A DNA stretch of 64,000 nt from Candidatus Villigracilis proximus (GTDB taxonomy: Bacteria; Chloroflexota; Anaerolineae; Anaerolineales; Villigracilaceae), in the NCBI GenBank assembly GCA_016715195.1, contig JADKBB010000015.1:1-64000 (forward strand), written 5' to 3'. Below, in pieces: positions 51,009 through 60,083 of this stretch (the first letter of the stretch is position 1; each line of letters opens with the position of its first letter). The notes below the pieces were generated by a model. The model did not search any database. It had not been told where the DNA came from and saw only the letters and a program-made list of their open reading frames with translations. A program made the position numbers and the translations under genes.

Positions 51009-53087
51009 TTACAGCGGTTCGATGTGTACTGTGCAGACTTTTAGCTCGGCGGTATGGGTGGTGGGGTCATAGCCGGAGCCCGTCAAAATGTTGATCGGGG
51101 TTTCGGCGAAGCTGAAACTGGCAAAGACCGTGCCTCTGGGAGAGCGCGGTGTGGCTTTGACCTTGATCTTGACTTCGCCGCGACGGCTTGTCATTTTTGC
51201 CCAGCCGCCATCGGTGAGACCCCATTTCTTTACATTATCCGGGTGAACTTCGAGGTATTCTTCCGGCGCGAGATATTCAATGCCGGAGGAACGTCCGGTT
51301 TGGGTGCGGGTGTGATAACTCTGCAAACGGCGGCCCGTGGTGAGCCAGACGGGATATTCATCGTCAATGACTTCGGCGGGGTCGCGGAAGCCGATGACTT
51401 TGAAGATCGCCTTGCCGTTGGTGAATCCATCTTCATGCAGGCGGGGCGTGCCCGGGTGTCCTTTGTATGGCACAGGCCATTGATACTGTCCGCCATCGAT
51501 GATGTCCCAATCAACACCGGCGTATACCGGAGAGATACTGCACAATTCGTTGAAGATCTCCTGCGGCGAATCATATTCAAAGCCGGGAATGCTCATGGCG
51601 TTGGCGAGAGAACTTAATATCCACCAATCGGGTTTTGCTTCTCCGGGTGGAGGTACTGCGGCGCGTAAACGTTGAATGCGGCGCTCTGTGTTGGTGATGG
51701 TTCCGTCTGTTTCGCCCCATGAGGTTGCGGGGAAAACCACGTCTGCCATTGCTGCAGTTTCGGTGAGGAAGATGTCGATCACAACGAGATGATCAAGGGC
51801 TTGCAAGGCGTGTTCACTGTGTTTGCGGTCAGGGTCTGAAACCACGGTATTTTCGCCGTCGATCAACATGGCATGGATTCCATTGCCGCACATTTCGAGG
51901 GCGGTCACTTTGGTAATGCCGCGCTCAGAGTCCATTTCGCGCCCGTACAATTTTTCAAACTTTTCCTTGTTCTCTGATTTGGTGACGACTTGATAGCCGG
52001 GATATTCGCTGGGCGCTGCGCCCGCGTCACCCGCGCCCTGAATGTTGTTCTGTCCGCGAAGTGGATTGATTCCGCATCCTTCGCGCCCGAGGTGGCCCGT
52101 GATCAAAGCGAGATTGCTCAAGCTTTGGACATTGTCCACACCGCAGATGTGCTCGGTGATTCCAAGTGTGTAATAGATGGAGGCTTTGTCTGCGGCTGCA
52201 TACAGGATCGCGGCTTTTTCAATATCTTTGGCAGGGACGCCTGTGATCTCGGAAGCCCATTCAGGGGTGAAGTTTTTAACGTGCTCAATATAATCTTCCA
52301 CGCCATTGGTTCGTTCGGAAACAAATTTTTGATCGATCAGATTTTCACGTACGATGACATGTGCCATACCAAGCAGCAGAGCAACATCTGTGCCCACGCG
52401 CAGCGGCAGATACAGGTCAGCCATCTCAGCCAGCCTGATATAGCGCGGGTCGGCTACGATCAACTTTGCGCCGCGCGCGAGCGCTTTCTTCATACGCGTG
52501 GCTGCCACCGGGTGACACTCGGTCATATTGGTGCCGATACAAAAATAGACATCAGCTTTTTCAAGATCAGAAAGGGGATTGGACATTGCGCCGCGTCCCA
52601 TGGTTGCCGCCAGACCGGCGACAGTTGGAGCGTGTCAGGCACGGCTGCAATTGTCTATATTGTGCGTGCCAAATCCTGCGCGGATAAATTTTTGCATAAG
52701 GTAGTCGGCTTCGGTGGGCGTTCGTCCGCTGGCGACGCCGTAGGTTGCTTCACGGCCATACTTTTGTGTAACTTTTCTGAACCCATCAGCCGCGACCTGG
52801 ATCGCGTCTTCCCAGGTGGTTTCATGCAGTTTGCCATCTTCACGGCGGACGAGTGGTTTGGTCAACCGGTCGGGATGATGAACATAGTCATAGGCAAACT
52901 GGCCTTTGACGCATAACGCGCCTAAATTGGCGGGGCCGTCCATGGCGGGTTGAATGGCAAGGATACGTTCATTCTTAGTGAGGATATCCACGGCACAGCC
53001 CACGCCGCAGTATCCGCACACAGAGCGGGTCTTCTGCACCCCGAGATTGATAAGTGGAAGTTCGCGTAAATCTTGCATTGTGGCCAT
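51009..53087 (-). CDS. fdhA: formate dehydrogenase catalytic subunit, selenoprotein
   Basis: A 692-residue molybdopterin (Mo or W) enzyme that oxidises formate or reduces CO2. The N-terminus has a 4Fe-4S motif (Cys24, Cys27, Cys31, Cys59: VCGYCGVGC). At codon 151 (52635-52637) CSRA-TGA-HAPTVAGLAATMGRGAM shows TGA at the active-site Sec position; the frame before and after is continuous. A SECIS hairpin follows. MoCo-binding segments include GINPLRGQNNIQGAGDAG and the C-terminal MSRRGEVKIKV-type domain. The upstream genes give NAD-linked partners. Confidence 0.95.
52605..52623 (-). promoter_or_regulatory. bacterial SECIS element in fdhA
   Basis: Starting about 12 nt after the UGA, TGTCGCC pairs with GGCGGCA around the loop GGTCT, the same loop as in Escherichia coli fdhF. 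The loop starts 19 nt from the UGA. Confidence 0.9.
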
Positions 53088-53132
53088 AACTTTATACTCC
53101 TGTCTTTGATTCAACCGATCAACAATAAAAAA

Positions 53133-53798
53133 TTAACTATTTCGCAGGGCTTTCTTATCCGCCAGCGCGCCGGTGGGACAAGTCTGCACGCATTGGCCGC
53201 AGAAGGTACATTGCGAATCGCGCAAGTCACCATTGAATTCAGTGGTGATCTGTGTCTGGAAGCCGCGGTTCATCACGCTGATCGCGTAATCACCTTCCTG
53301 CTCGGCGCAGACACGCACACAGCGATAGCAGGAAATGCACAGATCATAATCGCGCAGGATGAACGGATTTTTATCATCGAAGTTGCTATGGCCAGATTTC
53401 TTCCCCTGAAAGCGGCCATGATTGGCGTCGTAGCGTTCCACAAGCAGGGACAATTCCTGCGAGGCGATCCCGCGCAGCGGAGACACTTCGATCTCGCGAT
53501 TCTCGGAGACCACCATCTCAAGCAGGGTCTTGCGGAATTTTTCAATTGGTTCGGTGCTGGTTTGTACTTCCATTCCGGCTGCGGCTGCCATTGTGCAGGA
53601 AGCAACCGGATTTTTAATACCCTTCACGTCCACCACACACATGCGGCAGGAACCAAATGGTTTGAGTCGCGGATCAAAACACAGAGTGGGGATGAACACA
53701 TCATTCCGCTGGGCAATTTCCAAAATGGTTTCACCCGGCTCAAAAGAAACTTCTTTGCCATCCAATATCATGATTGGAGAAGATGTATTGTCAGTCAT
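53133..53798 (-). CDS. NuoG-N/HoxU-like ferredoxin subunit of formate dehydrogenase
   Basis: A 221-residue iron-sulfur protein. Cys40, Cys51, Cys54 and Cys68 form a plant-type 2Fe-2S site (LCFDPRLKPFGSCRMCVVDV and SCTM), followed by the NuoG His/Cys-type region, then 4Fe-4S motifs CISCYRCVRVC and CTFCGQCVQTCP. In some organisms this is the N-terminal extension of FdhA; here it is a separate protein. It passes electrons between FdhA and the NuoEF-like subunit. It lies 4 bp after that gene. Confidence 0.9.
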   Translation of the reverse strand: MTDNTSSPIMILDGKEVSFEPGETILEIAQRNDVFIPTLCFDPRLKPFGSCRMCVVDVKGIKNPVASCTMAAAAGMEVQTSTEPIEKFRKTLLEMVVSENREIEVSPLRGIASQELSLLVERYDANHGRFQGKKSGHSNFDDKNPFILRDYDLCISCYRCVRVCAEQEGDYAISVMNRGFQTQITTEFNGDLRDSQCTFCGQCVQTCPTGALADKKALRNS

Positions 53799-53801
53799 GG
53801 T

Positions 53802-55490
53802 TTACCTCTTCTCCACAAATTCCTGCACTCGTGCAGGGAATTGTTTGATCAGGCTTTCGATCACCAACGGAGCCGCCATGCCCAATCCGCAGGCGCTGAC
53901 CGCTTTCATCGCGGCGTTCAAATCATTAACTTCTTCCAGCCAGACTTGTAATTCAATGGGACCTTCACCGGATAATCTCTCAGTCAATCTTTGAGTTCCA
54001 AGCCGGCAGGGGAAACATTTTCCGCATGATTCGTGCGCGAAAAATTCAATGGCATTGTGAGCAGCTTCGATCATGTCACGGCTGTCATCGAGGACGATCA
54101 TCCCCGCTGCACCCAACATGGAGCCTTTGCTGCGAATGCTTGGTTCGTCAATGGTGGCAGTTTCAATATTTTCAGCAGAAAGGAATCCGCCGGAAAGCCC
54201 GGCCATCGTCACTGCCTGGATGTGGCGGCCTGCCACAGGACCGCCAGCCCAGTCATAAATTAAAGTGCGAAGCGGAAGTCCAAATGGGACTTCGTAATTG
54301 CCCGGGCGTTGTACATCTCCCGAAAGAGAAACAACTTTGGTCCCCGCCTGACCGTTCAATCCCAAACTGGGATACCACTCGACAGCGCGGCGCATGATCT
54401 GCGCAGCGGCGGCCAGTGTTTCCACATTATTTACAACTGTAGGTAAATTCTCAAATCCATTTGTCACAGGGAAGGGCGGGCGATTGCGCGGGAAGGGGTG
54501 CTTGCCTTCGAGACTGTTCAACAACGAACCTTCCTCACCGCAAATGTATGCGCCGCCGCCGCGCCGCACATAAAGTTCAAAACTAAAATTTGTGCCCGCT
54601 ATGTTTTTGCCAAGCAGGTTGGCTGTGTACGCATCGGCGACCGCTTTTTCAAGCCGCAAATTTGTTTCGGGATATTCATAACGCAAATAGATAATGCCAC
54701 GCGCCGCGCCGGTTGCGTATGCGGCAATGGTCATACCTTCGATCACAGCAAACGGGTCGTAATCCAAAATGGCGCGATCCTTGAAACAACCCGGCTCGCC
54801 TTCATCCGCATTGCAGACAACGGTCTTCGGATCGCCCGAAGCATTTGCAACCGCCTGCCACTTCACACCGGTTGGGAAGGCTGCGCCGCCACGCCCCGCC
54901 AGTTTGCTGTTCTTAATATGTTCGATCACACCTTCGGGAGTATTCTCCTTAATGGCACGCATCAAACCTTCATAACCACCTGTTTTGCGGTACCCGGGCA
55001 GGGTGTTACGCTCAGGCATTCGAATCTCAGAGAAGATGCACTCTTCTATTTTTCCGGGGTTTGGGGGTGGCACAGGTGAGGGCTTGCGGGTTAAGTTTCC
55101 CTTGGCATCGCCAACCCATTGCTCATGGCCGATCAACACCGGCACTGGTTCATCACAACGTCCGGCACACGGCATGGAAGTTGCGCCTTTGTCTGCCAGT
55201 GCAGAAAGACATTCCGCTCCGCCATTCAAACGGCAAACCGGCCCAGTACACACACGCGGCTTGTTTAATCCGCCTGCTTCCTGGCTGAAGTGATGATAGA
55301 ACGTCACCGTGCCGAATAGGTCGGCGAGCGGAATCCCAAGCCCAATGGAGATGGCACGCATGGCACTCTCCGAGACGAATCCGTCGCGGTCATGAAAGGC
55401 GTGTAATAGGGCTAATAGGGGGGCGGGGTTGTCTTGCAGTTGCTCAACGAGCAATTGGTCTATCAATTGTTGGTCAATGATCTGTACCAT
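53802..55490 (-). CDS. NuoE-NuoF fusion, NAD(H)-linked subunit of formate dehydrogenase
   Basis: A 562-residue fusion. Residues 1-~140 are NuoE-like with a 2Fe-2S site (Cys81, Cys86, Cys108, Cys112: VCTGPVCRLNG and MPCAGRCDE). Residues ~160-562 are NuoF-like: GRGGAAFPTGVKW (FMN/NADH), CNADEGEPGCFKDR, YVRRGGGAYICGEE and HESCGKCFPCRLG (4Fe-4S). It gives FdhA an NAD-linked electron exit, as in soluble or bifurcating formate dehydrogenases. It is the first gene of the minus-strand fdh operon and is divergent from the HTH-PBP regulator. Confidence 0.92.
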   Translation of the reverse strand: MVQIIDQQLIDQLLVEQLQDNPAPLLALLHAFHDRDGFVSESAMRAISIGLGIPLADLFGTVTFYHHFSQEAGGLNKPRVCTGPVCRLNGGAECLSALADKGATSMPCAGRCDEPVPVLIGHEQWVGDAKGNLTRKPSPVPPPNPGKIEECIFSEIRMPERNTLPGYRKTGGYEGLMRAIKENTPEGVIEHIKNSKLAGRGGAAFPTGVKWQAVANASGDPKTVVCNADEGEPGCFKDRAILDYDPFAVIEGMTIAAYATGAARGIIYLRYEYPETNLRLEKAVADAYTANLLGKNIAGTNFSFELYVRRGGGAYICGEEGSLLNSLEGKHPFPRNRPPFPVTNGFENLPTVVNNVETLAAAAQIMRRAVEWYPSLGLNGQAGTKVVSLSGDVQRPGNYEVPFGLPLRTLIYDWAGGPVAGRHIQAVTMAGLSGGFLSAENIETATIDEPSIRSKGSMLGAAGMIVLDDSRDMIEAAHNAIEFFAHESCGKCFPCRLGTQRLTERLSGEGPIELQVWLEEVNDLNAAMKAVSACGLGMAAPLVIESLIKQFPARVQEFVEKR

Positions 55491-55622
55491 GAAAGGATTT
55501 TACAGTAGTTTCAAATCTTTTACAAGGAAAGGGTTATAGACAACATCCGGCGTTCTCAAGGCCTGAAAATCTTTAATAAAAATTTTAAAAACAACCTTTA
55601 CAAACCATAAAAAAATTCCCGC

Positions 55623-55651
55623 TTGACTTGTAATCGGTTTGCTCTTAGACT
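55623..55651 (+). promoter_or_regulatory. sigma70-like promoter for the HTH-PBP regulator
   Basis: TTGACT (55623-55628), 17-bp spacer, TAGACT (55646-55651). It lies in the shared ~195-bp control region between the fdh operon and the Mo/W locus. Confidence 0.65.
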
Positions 55652-55684
55652 CAATTAAGTATTTCCTTTTTTGAAAAAGAACCC

Positions 55685-56659
55685 ATGAAAACAGTTCAAC
55701 CCATTCAATCCTTTGACAAGATCAAACTCCTGGCAGACTCCCGCCGCATGGAGATTTTGCGCCTGTTGATGGACACCCCCGCCACACTCACGCATCTCGC
55801 CCGGACCTTGAAACAGTCACCCGCGTGGATACGGCATCATATTCTGACGCTTGAATCTGCCAACCTGATCGAAGTCAGTGAGATCCGCAAGACCGGCAAG
55901 GTAATGGAAAAATTCTATCGTGCAAAAGGCGGCGCTTTCCTTTTACAGGAGATCATTCTGCCAAAAAGCAAAAAACCTGCTGTCATTTTTTCTGGCAGTC
56001 ACGACCTCGCACTCGAAGAGATCGCCGAACATCTCAGCAAACACGTCACCATGTTAAGCCTGCCCGTTGGCTCGCTCGACGGGCTGATCAATCTGCGTCA
56101 GGGGCTATGTCAAATTTCAGGCGCACATATTTTGGATGCATCGGGTGAATACAACACCCCCACCGTCCGTCATCTCTTCCCCGACCGCAACGTGGAACTG
56201 GTCACACTCGCCCATCGTACACAGGGATTGATCCTTGCGGCGGGCAATCCGAAAAAGATCAAAAATATTTCAGACATCATGCGTGAAAATGTAAAGTTCA
56301 TCAACCGCAACGCCGGTTCCGGCACACGCCTATGGATCGACGCCGAACTCAAAAAACAAAAGATCGACTCCGCATTCATTAACGGGTACGACATCTCTGT
56401 CAAAACGCATAGCGAAGCGGCTGTCTTGATCTCTGAAAACAAAGCTGACGTCTCCATCGGCCTGCAAGCCGCCGCCCATCAGCACGGACTTGATTTCATT
56501 CCGCTCTTCGAAGAACGCTACGACCTCATTCTTCCGCGCGAGAATGAAAAGACTTTATCTCCCCTGCTCGATTATCTGCAAACCTCCACCTTCCGCAGCG
56601 GACTCAGCTCATTAACAGGATACAACGCCGCCCACAGCGGTGAACAAATCCATATCTAG
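55685..56659 (+). CDS. ArsR-type HTH regulator with molybdate/tungstate-type binding domain
   Basis: A 324-residue regulator. Residues ~10-90 are an ArsR-like winged helix (FDKIKLLADSRRMEILRLLMDTPATLTHLARTLKQSPAWIRHHILTLE region). Residues ~100-320 are a periplasmic-binding-protein-like domain of the type found in TupA/ModA relatives and on the end of MoeA (SGSHDLALEEIAEHL, NRNAGSGTRLWIDAELKK, SEAAVLISENKADVSIGLQAAA). Such HTH-PBP proteins probably sense molybdate, tungstate or a cofactor precursor. Its place between fdh and the transport genes fits control of both. The ligand is inferred. Confidence 0.8.
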   Translation: MKTVQPIQSFDKIKLLADSRRMEILRLLMDTPATLTHLARTLKQSPAWIRHHILTLESANLIEVSEIRKTGKVMEKFYRAKGGAFLLQEIILPKSKKPAVIFSGSHDLALEEIAEHLSKHVTMLSLPVGSLDGLINLRQGLCQISGAHILDASGEYNTPTVRHLFPDRNVELVTLAHRTQGLILAAGNPKKIKNISDIMRENVKFINRNAGSGTRLWIDAELKKQKIDSAFINGYDISVKTHSEAAVLISENKADVSIGLQAAAHQHGLDFIPLFEERYDLILPRENEKTLSPLLDYLQTSTFRSGLSSLTGYNAAHSGEQIHI

Positions 56660-56672
56660 ATCAAGGGTGTAC

Positions 56673-57122
56673 ATGAAAAAAAACATTTTGCTCACTTTGT
56701 CTTTATTACTCGTATTCGTTCTCACAGCCTGCGGCGCATCAGCCCCGGCCGCTACTGAACCCGCGCAGCCTGCTCAAGCGGAGTCTGTTTCTGCTGATGC
56801 TTTATTCCAGATCGTCAAAGCAGACGGCTCAAAATTTGATGTGACTCTCGACGCGGTCAAAACTTTACCACTCGCCCAACTCACAGTCGAAGGTAAAGTG
56901 CAGGAAGGCCCCAAATTGCTTGATATTCTGGCGCTGGCTGACATCACAGATTTCAGTGAGATCACGATCACCGGCAGCAGCGCGCCATCCACGCTTACCC
57001 ATGAACAAGTGGACGAAAACACCATTCTTGATTTCAGCAATCGCGGCACCATGAAACTCGCCACCACCTACATCCCTAAAGCCGAGTGGACAAAGGACAT
57101 CACCCAGATCACGGTTAAGTAA
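56673..57122 (+). CDS. lipoprotein with a molybdopterin-oxidoreductase-like module
   Basis: A 149-residue exported lipoprotein: lipobox VLTAC (Cys20), a short Ala/Pro linker, then one small module (FQIVKADGSKFDVTLDAVKTLPLAQLTVEGKVQEGPKLLDILALADI) resembling the compact domain of the sulfite-oxidase molybdopterin family. No Cys for metal ligation is visible in the module. The same module recurs three times in 58552-60021 and once in 62051-63358. It starts 14 bp after the regulator. The role is unknown; the context suggests Mo/W or pterin binding at the cell surface. Confidence 0.65.
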   Translation: MKKNILLTLSLLLVFVLTACGASAPAATEPAQPAQAESVSADALFQIVKADGSKFDVTLDAVKTLPLAQLTVEGKVQEGPKLLDILALADITDFSEITITGSSAPSTLTHEQVDENTILDFSNRGTMKLATTYIPKAEWTKDITQITVK

Positions 57123-57205
57123 TATTTTCAGCGCGTGTTTTTTTATTTTGAATTATCAGTTAAGCAAAAACTTAGTTGAATCCTGTTTTTTGAAAAGGAA
57201 AACGA

Positions 57206-57928
57206 ATGCATTATCTGCTCGGAATTGACGATACTGATAATCTCGAATCACGCGGCACAGGTCATCGTGTCCGTCAACTCGCTGATTGGCTTGCCGAAAA
57301 TAAACTGGCTGCGCCATTGGGAATCACCCGCCATCAATTATTGGTAGACCCGCGCATCCCATATACATCTCACAACAGTTCGGCTTGTTTATCAGTTGAA
57401 ACAAAAAATGTAGATGATGTTTGGGAAGCCGCGCGCGAATTCCTTTTGCGTGAAAGCGCACCCGGTTCTGATGCCGGTTTAACGCTGGCTCAATGGGACT
57501 CGATCAACGAAAGTGTGTTGTCCTTCGCGAAGCGGGCAAAACTTGAAGTGCTGACCATGCCTGAGGCACAGCAAACAGCTTCACAGTCACAGATAAGATG
57601 CGAGGGGTTGACGGGCACCCACGGCGGAATCATCGGCGCCGTGTCCGCTATTGGATTACATCGCGCTGGTAATGACGGCCGATTCCTGTGGCTGCCTGGT
57701 TTGCGTGAATTGAAAGGTAAATATCCAGCCCATGAAATTTGCAGCCTGGGTCACATAGATCGTATCTGCACTTTGAAAAATCTGGAATTGGATTCAAAAG
57801 CGATCGTGGATGTCGGTGAATGGATTCGGCCCGTCCTGCGCGACGGTAAGGCAACATTATATGTAGAGGAGAATCATCATGAATGGAACATCATCTCTAA
57901 AGAACAAATTAAACAGCTTTCCAACTGA
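57206..57928 (+). CDS. TiaS-like N-terminal domain protein
   Basis: A 240-residue soluble protein beginning MHYLLGIDDTDNLESRGTGHRVRQLADWL. The IDDTD motif is the hallmark of TiaS, the archaeal agmatinylcytidine synthetase, and of related short bacterial proteins of unknown role. It lacks the TiaS zinc-ribbon part. TGTHGGIIGAVSAIGLHRAGNDGRFLW is a second conserved stretch. The setting in a Mo/W locus suggests a cofactor- or transport-related function and not tRNA modification. It has a clear AAGGA site and overlaps the next gene by 50 nt. Confidence 0.6.
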   Translation: MHYLLGIDDTDNLESRGTGHRVRQLADWLAENKLAAPLGITRHQLLVDPRIPYTSHNSSACLSVETKNVDDVWEAAREFLLRESAPGSDAGLTLAQWDSINESVLSFAKRAKLEVLTMPEAQQTASQSQIRCEGLTGTHGGIIGAVSAIGLHRAGNDGRFLWLPGLRELKGKYPAHEICSLGHIDRICTLKNLELDSKAIVDVGEWIRPVLRDGKATLYVEENHHEWNIISKEQIKQLSN

Positions 57929-58454
57929 GTGGTCGCTTTCGTGGATTGAAGCGCTGCTGTTGATCGGCGGCGGCGTAATGGCGGTTGTATTGCACCGCGC
58001 ATTAGATACGTCTCCCGGCCTGCCCGGTCACCACGGCATCGAATGGATGGCGATCATGATTCTGGGCCGTGCTTCATCGCGCTTTCGCGGCGCAGGCACA
58101 CTGACAAGCATCGGCGCATCATTTGCATCCACGCTGCCCATGCTGCATGGCGATAATCCATTCACGTGGATGTACTATCTTTTGCCCGGCCCCGTAATGG
58201 ATCTGGCTTTCCGTTATCTGCCGCGTTACGCAAACAAACTCTGGTTCATGGTCTTGCTCGGCGGTTTCGCGCACATGACAAAACCGATCGGTCAACTCAC
58301 CGTGAATCTAATTACCGGCTGGCCGATCGGCTCGTTCCGCTTTGGCGTGGTGTATCCATTTACCAGCCACCTTCTCTTTGGGATGATCGGTGGATTGCTC
58401 GGCGCACTCGTTGTGCTTGGCATTCGCCGCATATCTCACAAAAACGATAAGTGA
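57879..58454 (+). CDS. small membrane protein, ECF S-component-like
   Basis: A 191-residue protein with about six hydrophobic segments (WSLSWIEALLLIGGGVMAVVLHRAL, then GHHGIEWMAIMILGRASSRFRGAGTLTSIGASFASTLP). The size and topology resemble substrate-binding (S) components of ECF transporters, but I cannot place it in a known one. ATG 57879 has a GAGGAG site inside the upstream gene, so the 50-nt overlap is probably real and the two are translationally coupled. Confidence 0.6.
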   Translation: MNGTSSLKNKLNSFPTEWSLSWIEALLLIGGGVMAVVLHRALDTSPGLPGHHGIEWMAIMILGRASSRFRGAGTLTSIGASFASTLPMLHGDNPFTWMYYLLPGPVMDLAFRYLPRYANKLWFMVLLGGFAHMTKPIGQLTVNLITGWPIGSFRFGVVYPFTSHLLFGMIGGLLGALVVLGIRRISHKNDK

Positions 58455-58551
58455 TTCAAAACGGATAGATCGTTGAAGCAGTAACCAATCCTCTCCATAG
58501 CATCGAAAATAACGGGCGCACATACGCCCGCGTAAACATAAGGAGAATTTT

Positions 58552-60021
58552 ATGAAACTGTACCTACGTTTAATCCTGAGCGGCGCACTTTTGATCACGC
58601 TGGCATTTACATTTGCCGCCTGCTCGGGGGGAGCCCAGGTTGAACCATCACCTGTGGCAGAAGTGACGGAAGCGCCGGTTGTGGCAACAAAAGCCCCAAC
58701 TGAAGTCGCTGCACCAATTTTGGAAATTGTCGGGCTGAACGAAACAAAGTCTTTGACAATGGATGATCTAAAAGCAATGCCTGCGACGGAGGGATATGCA
58801 GGACTGAAAAGCAGTACGGGCAAGATCACGCCGCCCGTTATGTTCAAAGGCGTGGCGTTGAAAGACCTCGCTGAATTCATCGGCGGGATGGATGAGACAA
58901 CTGGTTTCAATGTGGTTGCGGAAGATGGATACAGCATCACCTATTCATTTGATCAACTGCAAAACGGATCGTTCATTGCGTACGATCCCGCAACGGGTGA
59001 AGAACTAAAAAATCCTGTCGAGTTGACCGCCATTCTCGCCTACGAAGCGGATGGCAAACCCTTCGACGCCAAGCAGGATGGCGCACTGCGGCTTGCAATT
59101 ATCAGCGCGGAGTTAAATCAGGTCACCGATGGACATTGGTCGGTGAAATGGGTGAACAAGTTGGAAGTGAAAAGCCTCGGCGCGGAATGGGCATTGCATT
59201 TGGCTGGCGCTCTCACCGAAGATACCGACCGCGCCAGTATTGAATCCTGTGGTGCGCCGCAATGCCACGGTTCGTCATGGACGGATGACAAAGCGCAGGA
59301 ATGGGTAGGCGTGCCGTTGTGGTTATTCGTCGGTTCGGTGGACGATGAGATCGAGCATGAAGGCCCCGCGTTCAACGATGCACTTGCTGAAGCAGGTTAC
59401 AGCGTGGACGTGATTGCGAGCGATGGATATACCGTCACATTTGACGCGGCGCGAATCAACCGCAACGACAACATCATCGTGGCGTACAAGGTCAACGAAA
59501 ATCCGCTGCCCGATGAATTCTTCCCTCTGCGGCTGGTTGGTTCTGACCTTGAGAAAAAAGAAATGGTCGGCATGATCGCGGAGATTCATGTAGGCGTTGA
59601 GCCTCTTGCGGATGTGCCTGCGGCCGCCTCAACCGAACCCGCAGCTGCCACTGTCTCTGAAGCAGATGCCACGCTGACAGTGTTTGGCTCCGTGAATCAG
59701 CAACTGCTTTTGAACGAAGCCGCCCTGCGCGAAATGGAAGTTCTGAAGATCACCGCAGAACATCCCAAGAAGGGCAAGGAAGATTACGAAGGCGTTTCTC
59801 TGAATGTCCTGCTTGACTTGGCTGGCGTGAAAGACGGCGCAACCACTTTGGTCTTCATCGCCGCGGATGGGTACACATCTGAAATCAGCCTTGAGGAAGT
59901 ACGCGCCTGCACGGAATGTCTGCTTGGCTTCACCAACACCTTGGAGAAATTCAAGATGGTCATGCCAAACCTTCCCAGCAGTGCATGGGCCAAGGACGTG
60001 ATCAAGATCGAAGTGAAATAA
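58552..60021 (+). CDS. lipoprotein with three molybdopterin-oxidoreductase-like modules
   Basis: A 489-residue lipoprotein: lipobox AFAAC-type (Cys24), an Ala/Pro-rich linker, then three modules at about residues 60-215, 215-350 and 370-489. Each has the pattern of a slot for a ligand (MTLDDLKAMP-like, GVALKDLAEF, VVAEDGYSITYS; VGVPLWLF, VIASDGYTVTFD; GVSLNVLLDL, FIAADGYTSEIS). The second module carries a CGAPQCHGSSW motif and the third a CTECL pair. These resemble the molybdopterin-binding fold of the sulfite oxidase family but lack its GNRR loop. It may bind cofactor or oxyanion at the surface. It has an AAGGAG site. Confidence 0.65.
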   Translation: MKLYLRLILSGALLITLAFTFAACSGGAQVEPSPVAEVTEAPVVATKAPTEVAAPILEIVGLNETKSLTMDDLKAMPATEGYAGLKSSTGKITPPVMFKGVALKDLAEFIGGMDETTGFNVVAEDGYSITYSFDQLQNGSFIAYDPATGEELKNPVELTAILAYEADGKPFDAKQDGALRLAIISAELNQVTDGHWSVKWVNKLEVKSLGAEWALHLAGALTEDTDRASIESCGAPQCHGSSWTDDKAQEWVGVPLWLFVGSVDDEIEHEGPAFNDALAEAGYSVDVIASDGYTVTFDAARINRNDNIIVAYKVNENPLPDEFFPLRLVGSDLEKKEMVGMIAEIHVGVEPLADVPAAASTEPAAATVSEADATLTVFGSVNQQLLLNEAALREMEVLKITAEHPKKGKEDYEGVSLNVLLDLAGVKDGATTLVFIAADGYTSEISLEEVRACTECLLGFTNTLEKFKMVMPNLPSSAWAKDVIKIEVK

Positions 60022-60032
60022 AAATAAATTGT

Positions 60033-60072
60033 GTAGTTGCGACTTCAGTCGTGCGACTGAAGTCGCAACTAC
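60033..60072. repeat. 19-bp palindromic repeat
   Basis: GTAGTTGCGACTTCAGTCG, TG, then the exact reverse complement CGACTGAAGTCGCAACTAC. It is a typical dispersed palindrome of this genome type. It sits 11 bp before the wtpA-like gene and may also act as a terminator or mRNA hairpin. Confidence 0.9.
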
Positions 60073-60083
60073 GGTTATTTTCA

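Noticed and set aside
58450..58551. Moco/Tuco riboswitch before the three-module lipoprotein
   Set aside because: Only a small GGGCG/CGCCC hairpin is present; the known conserved core is not seen.
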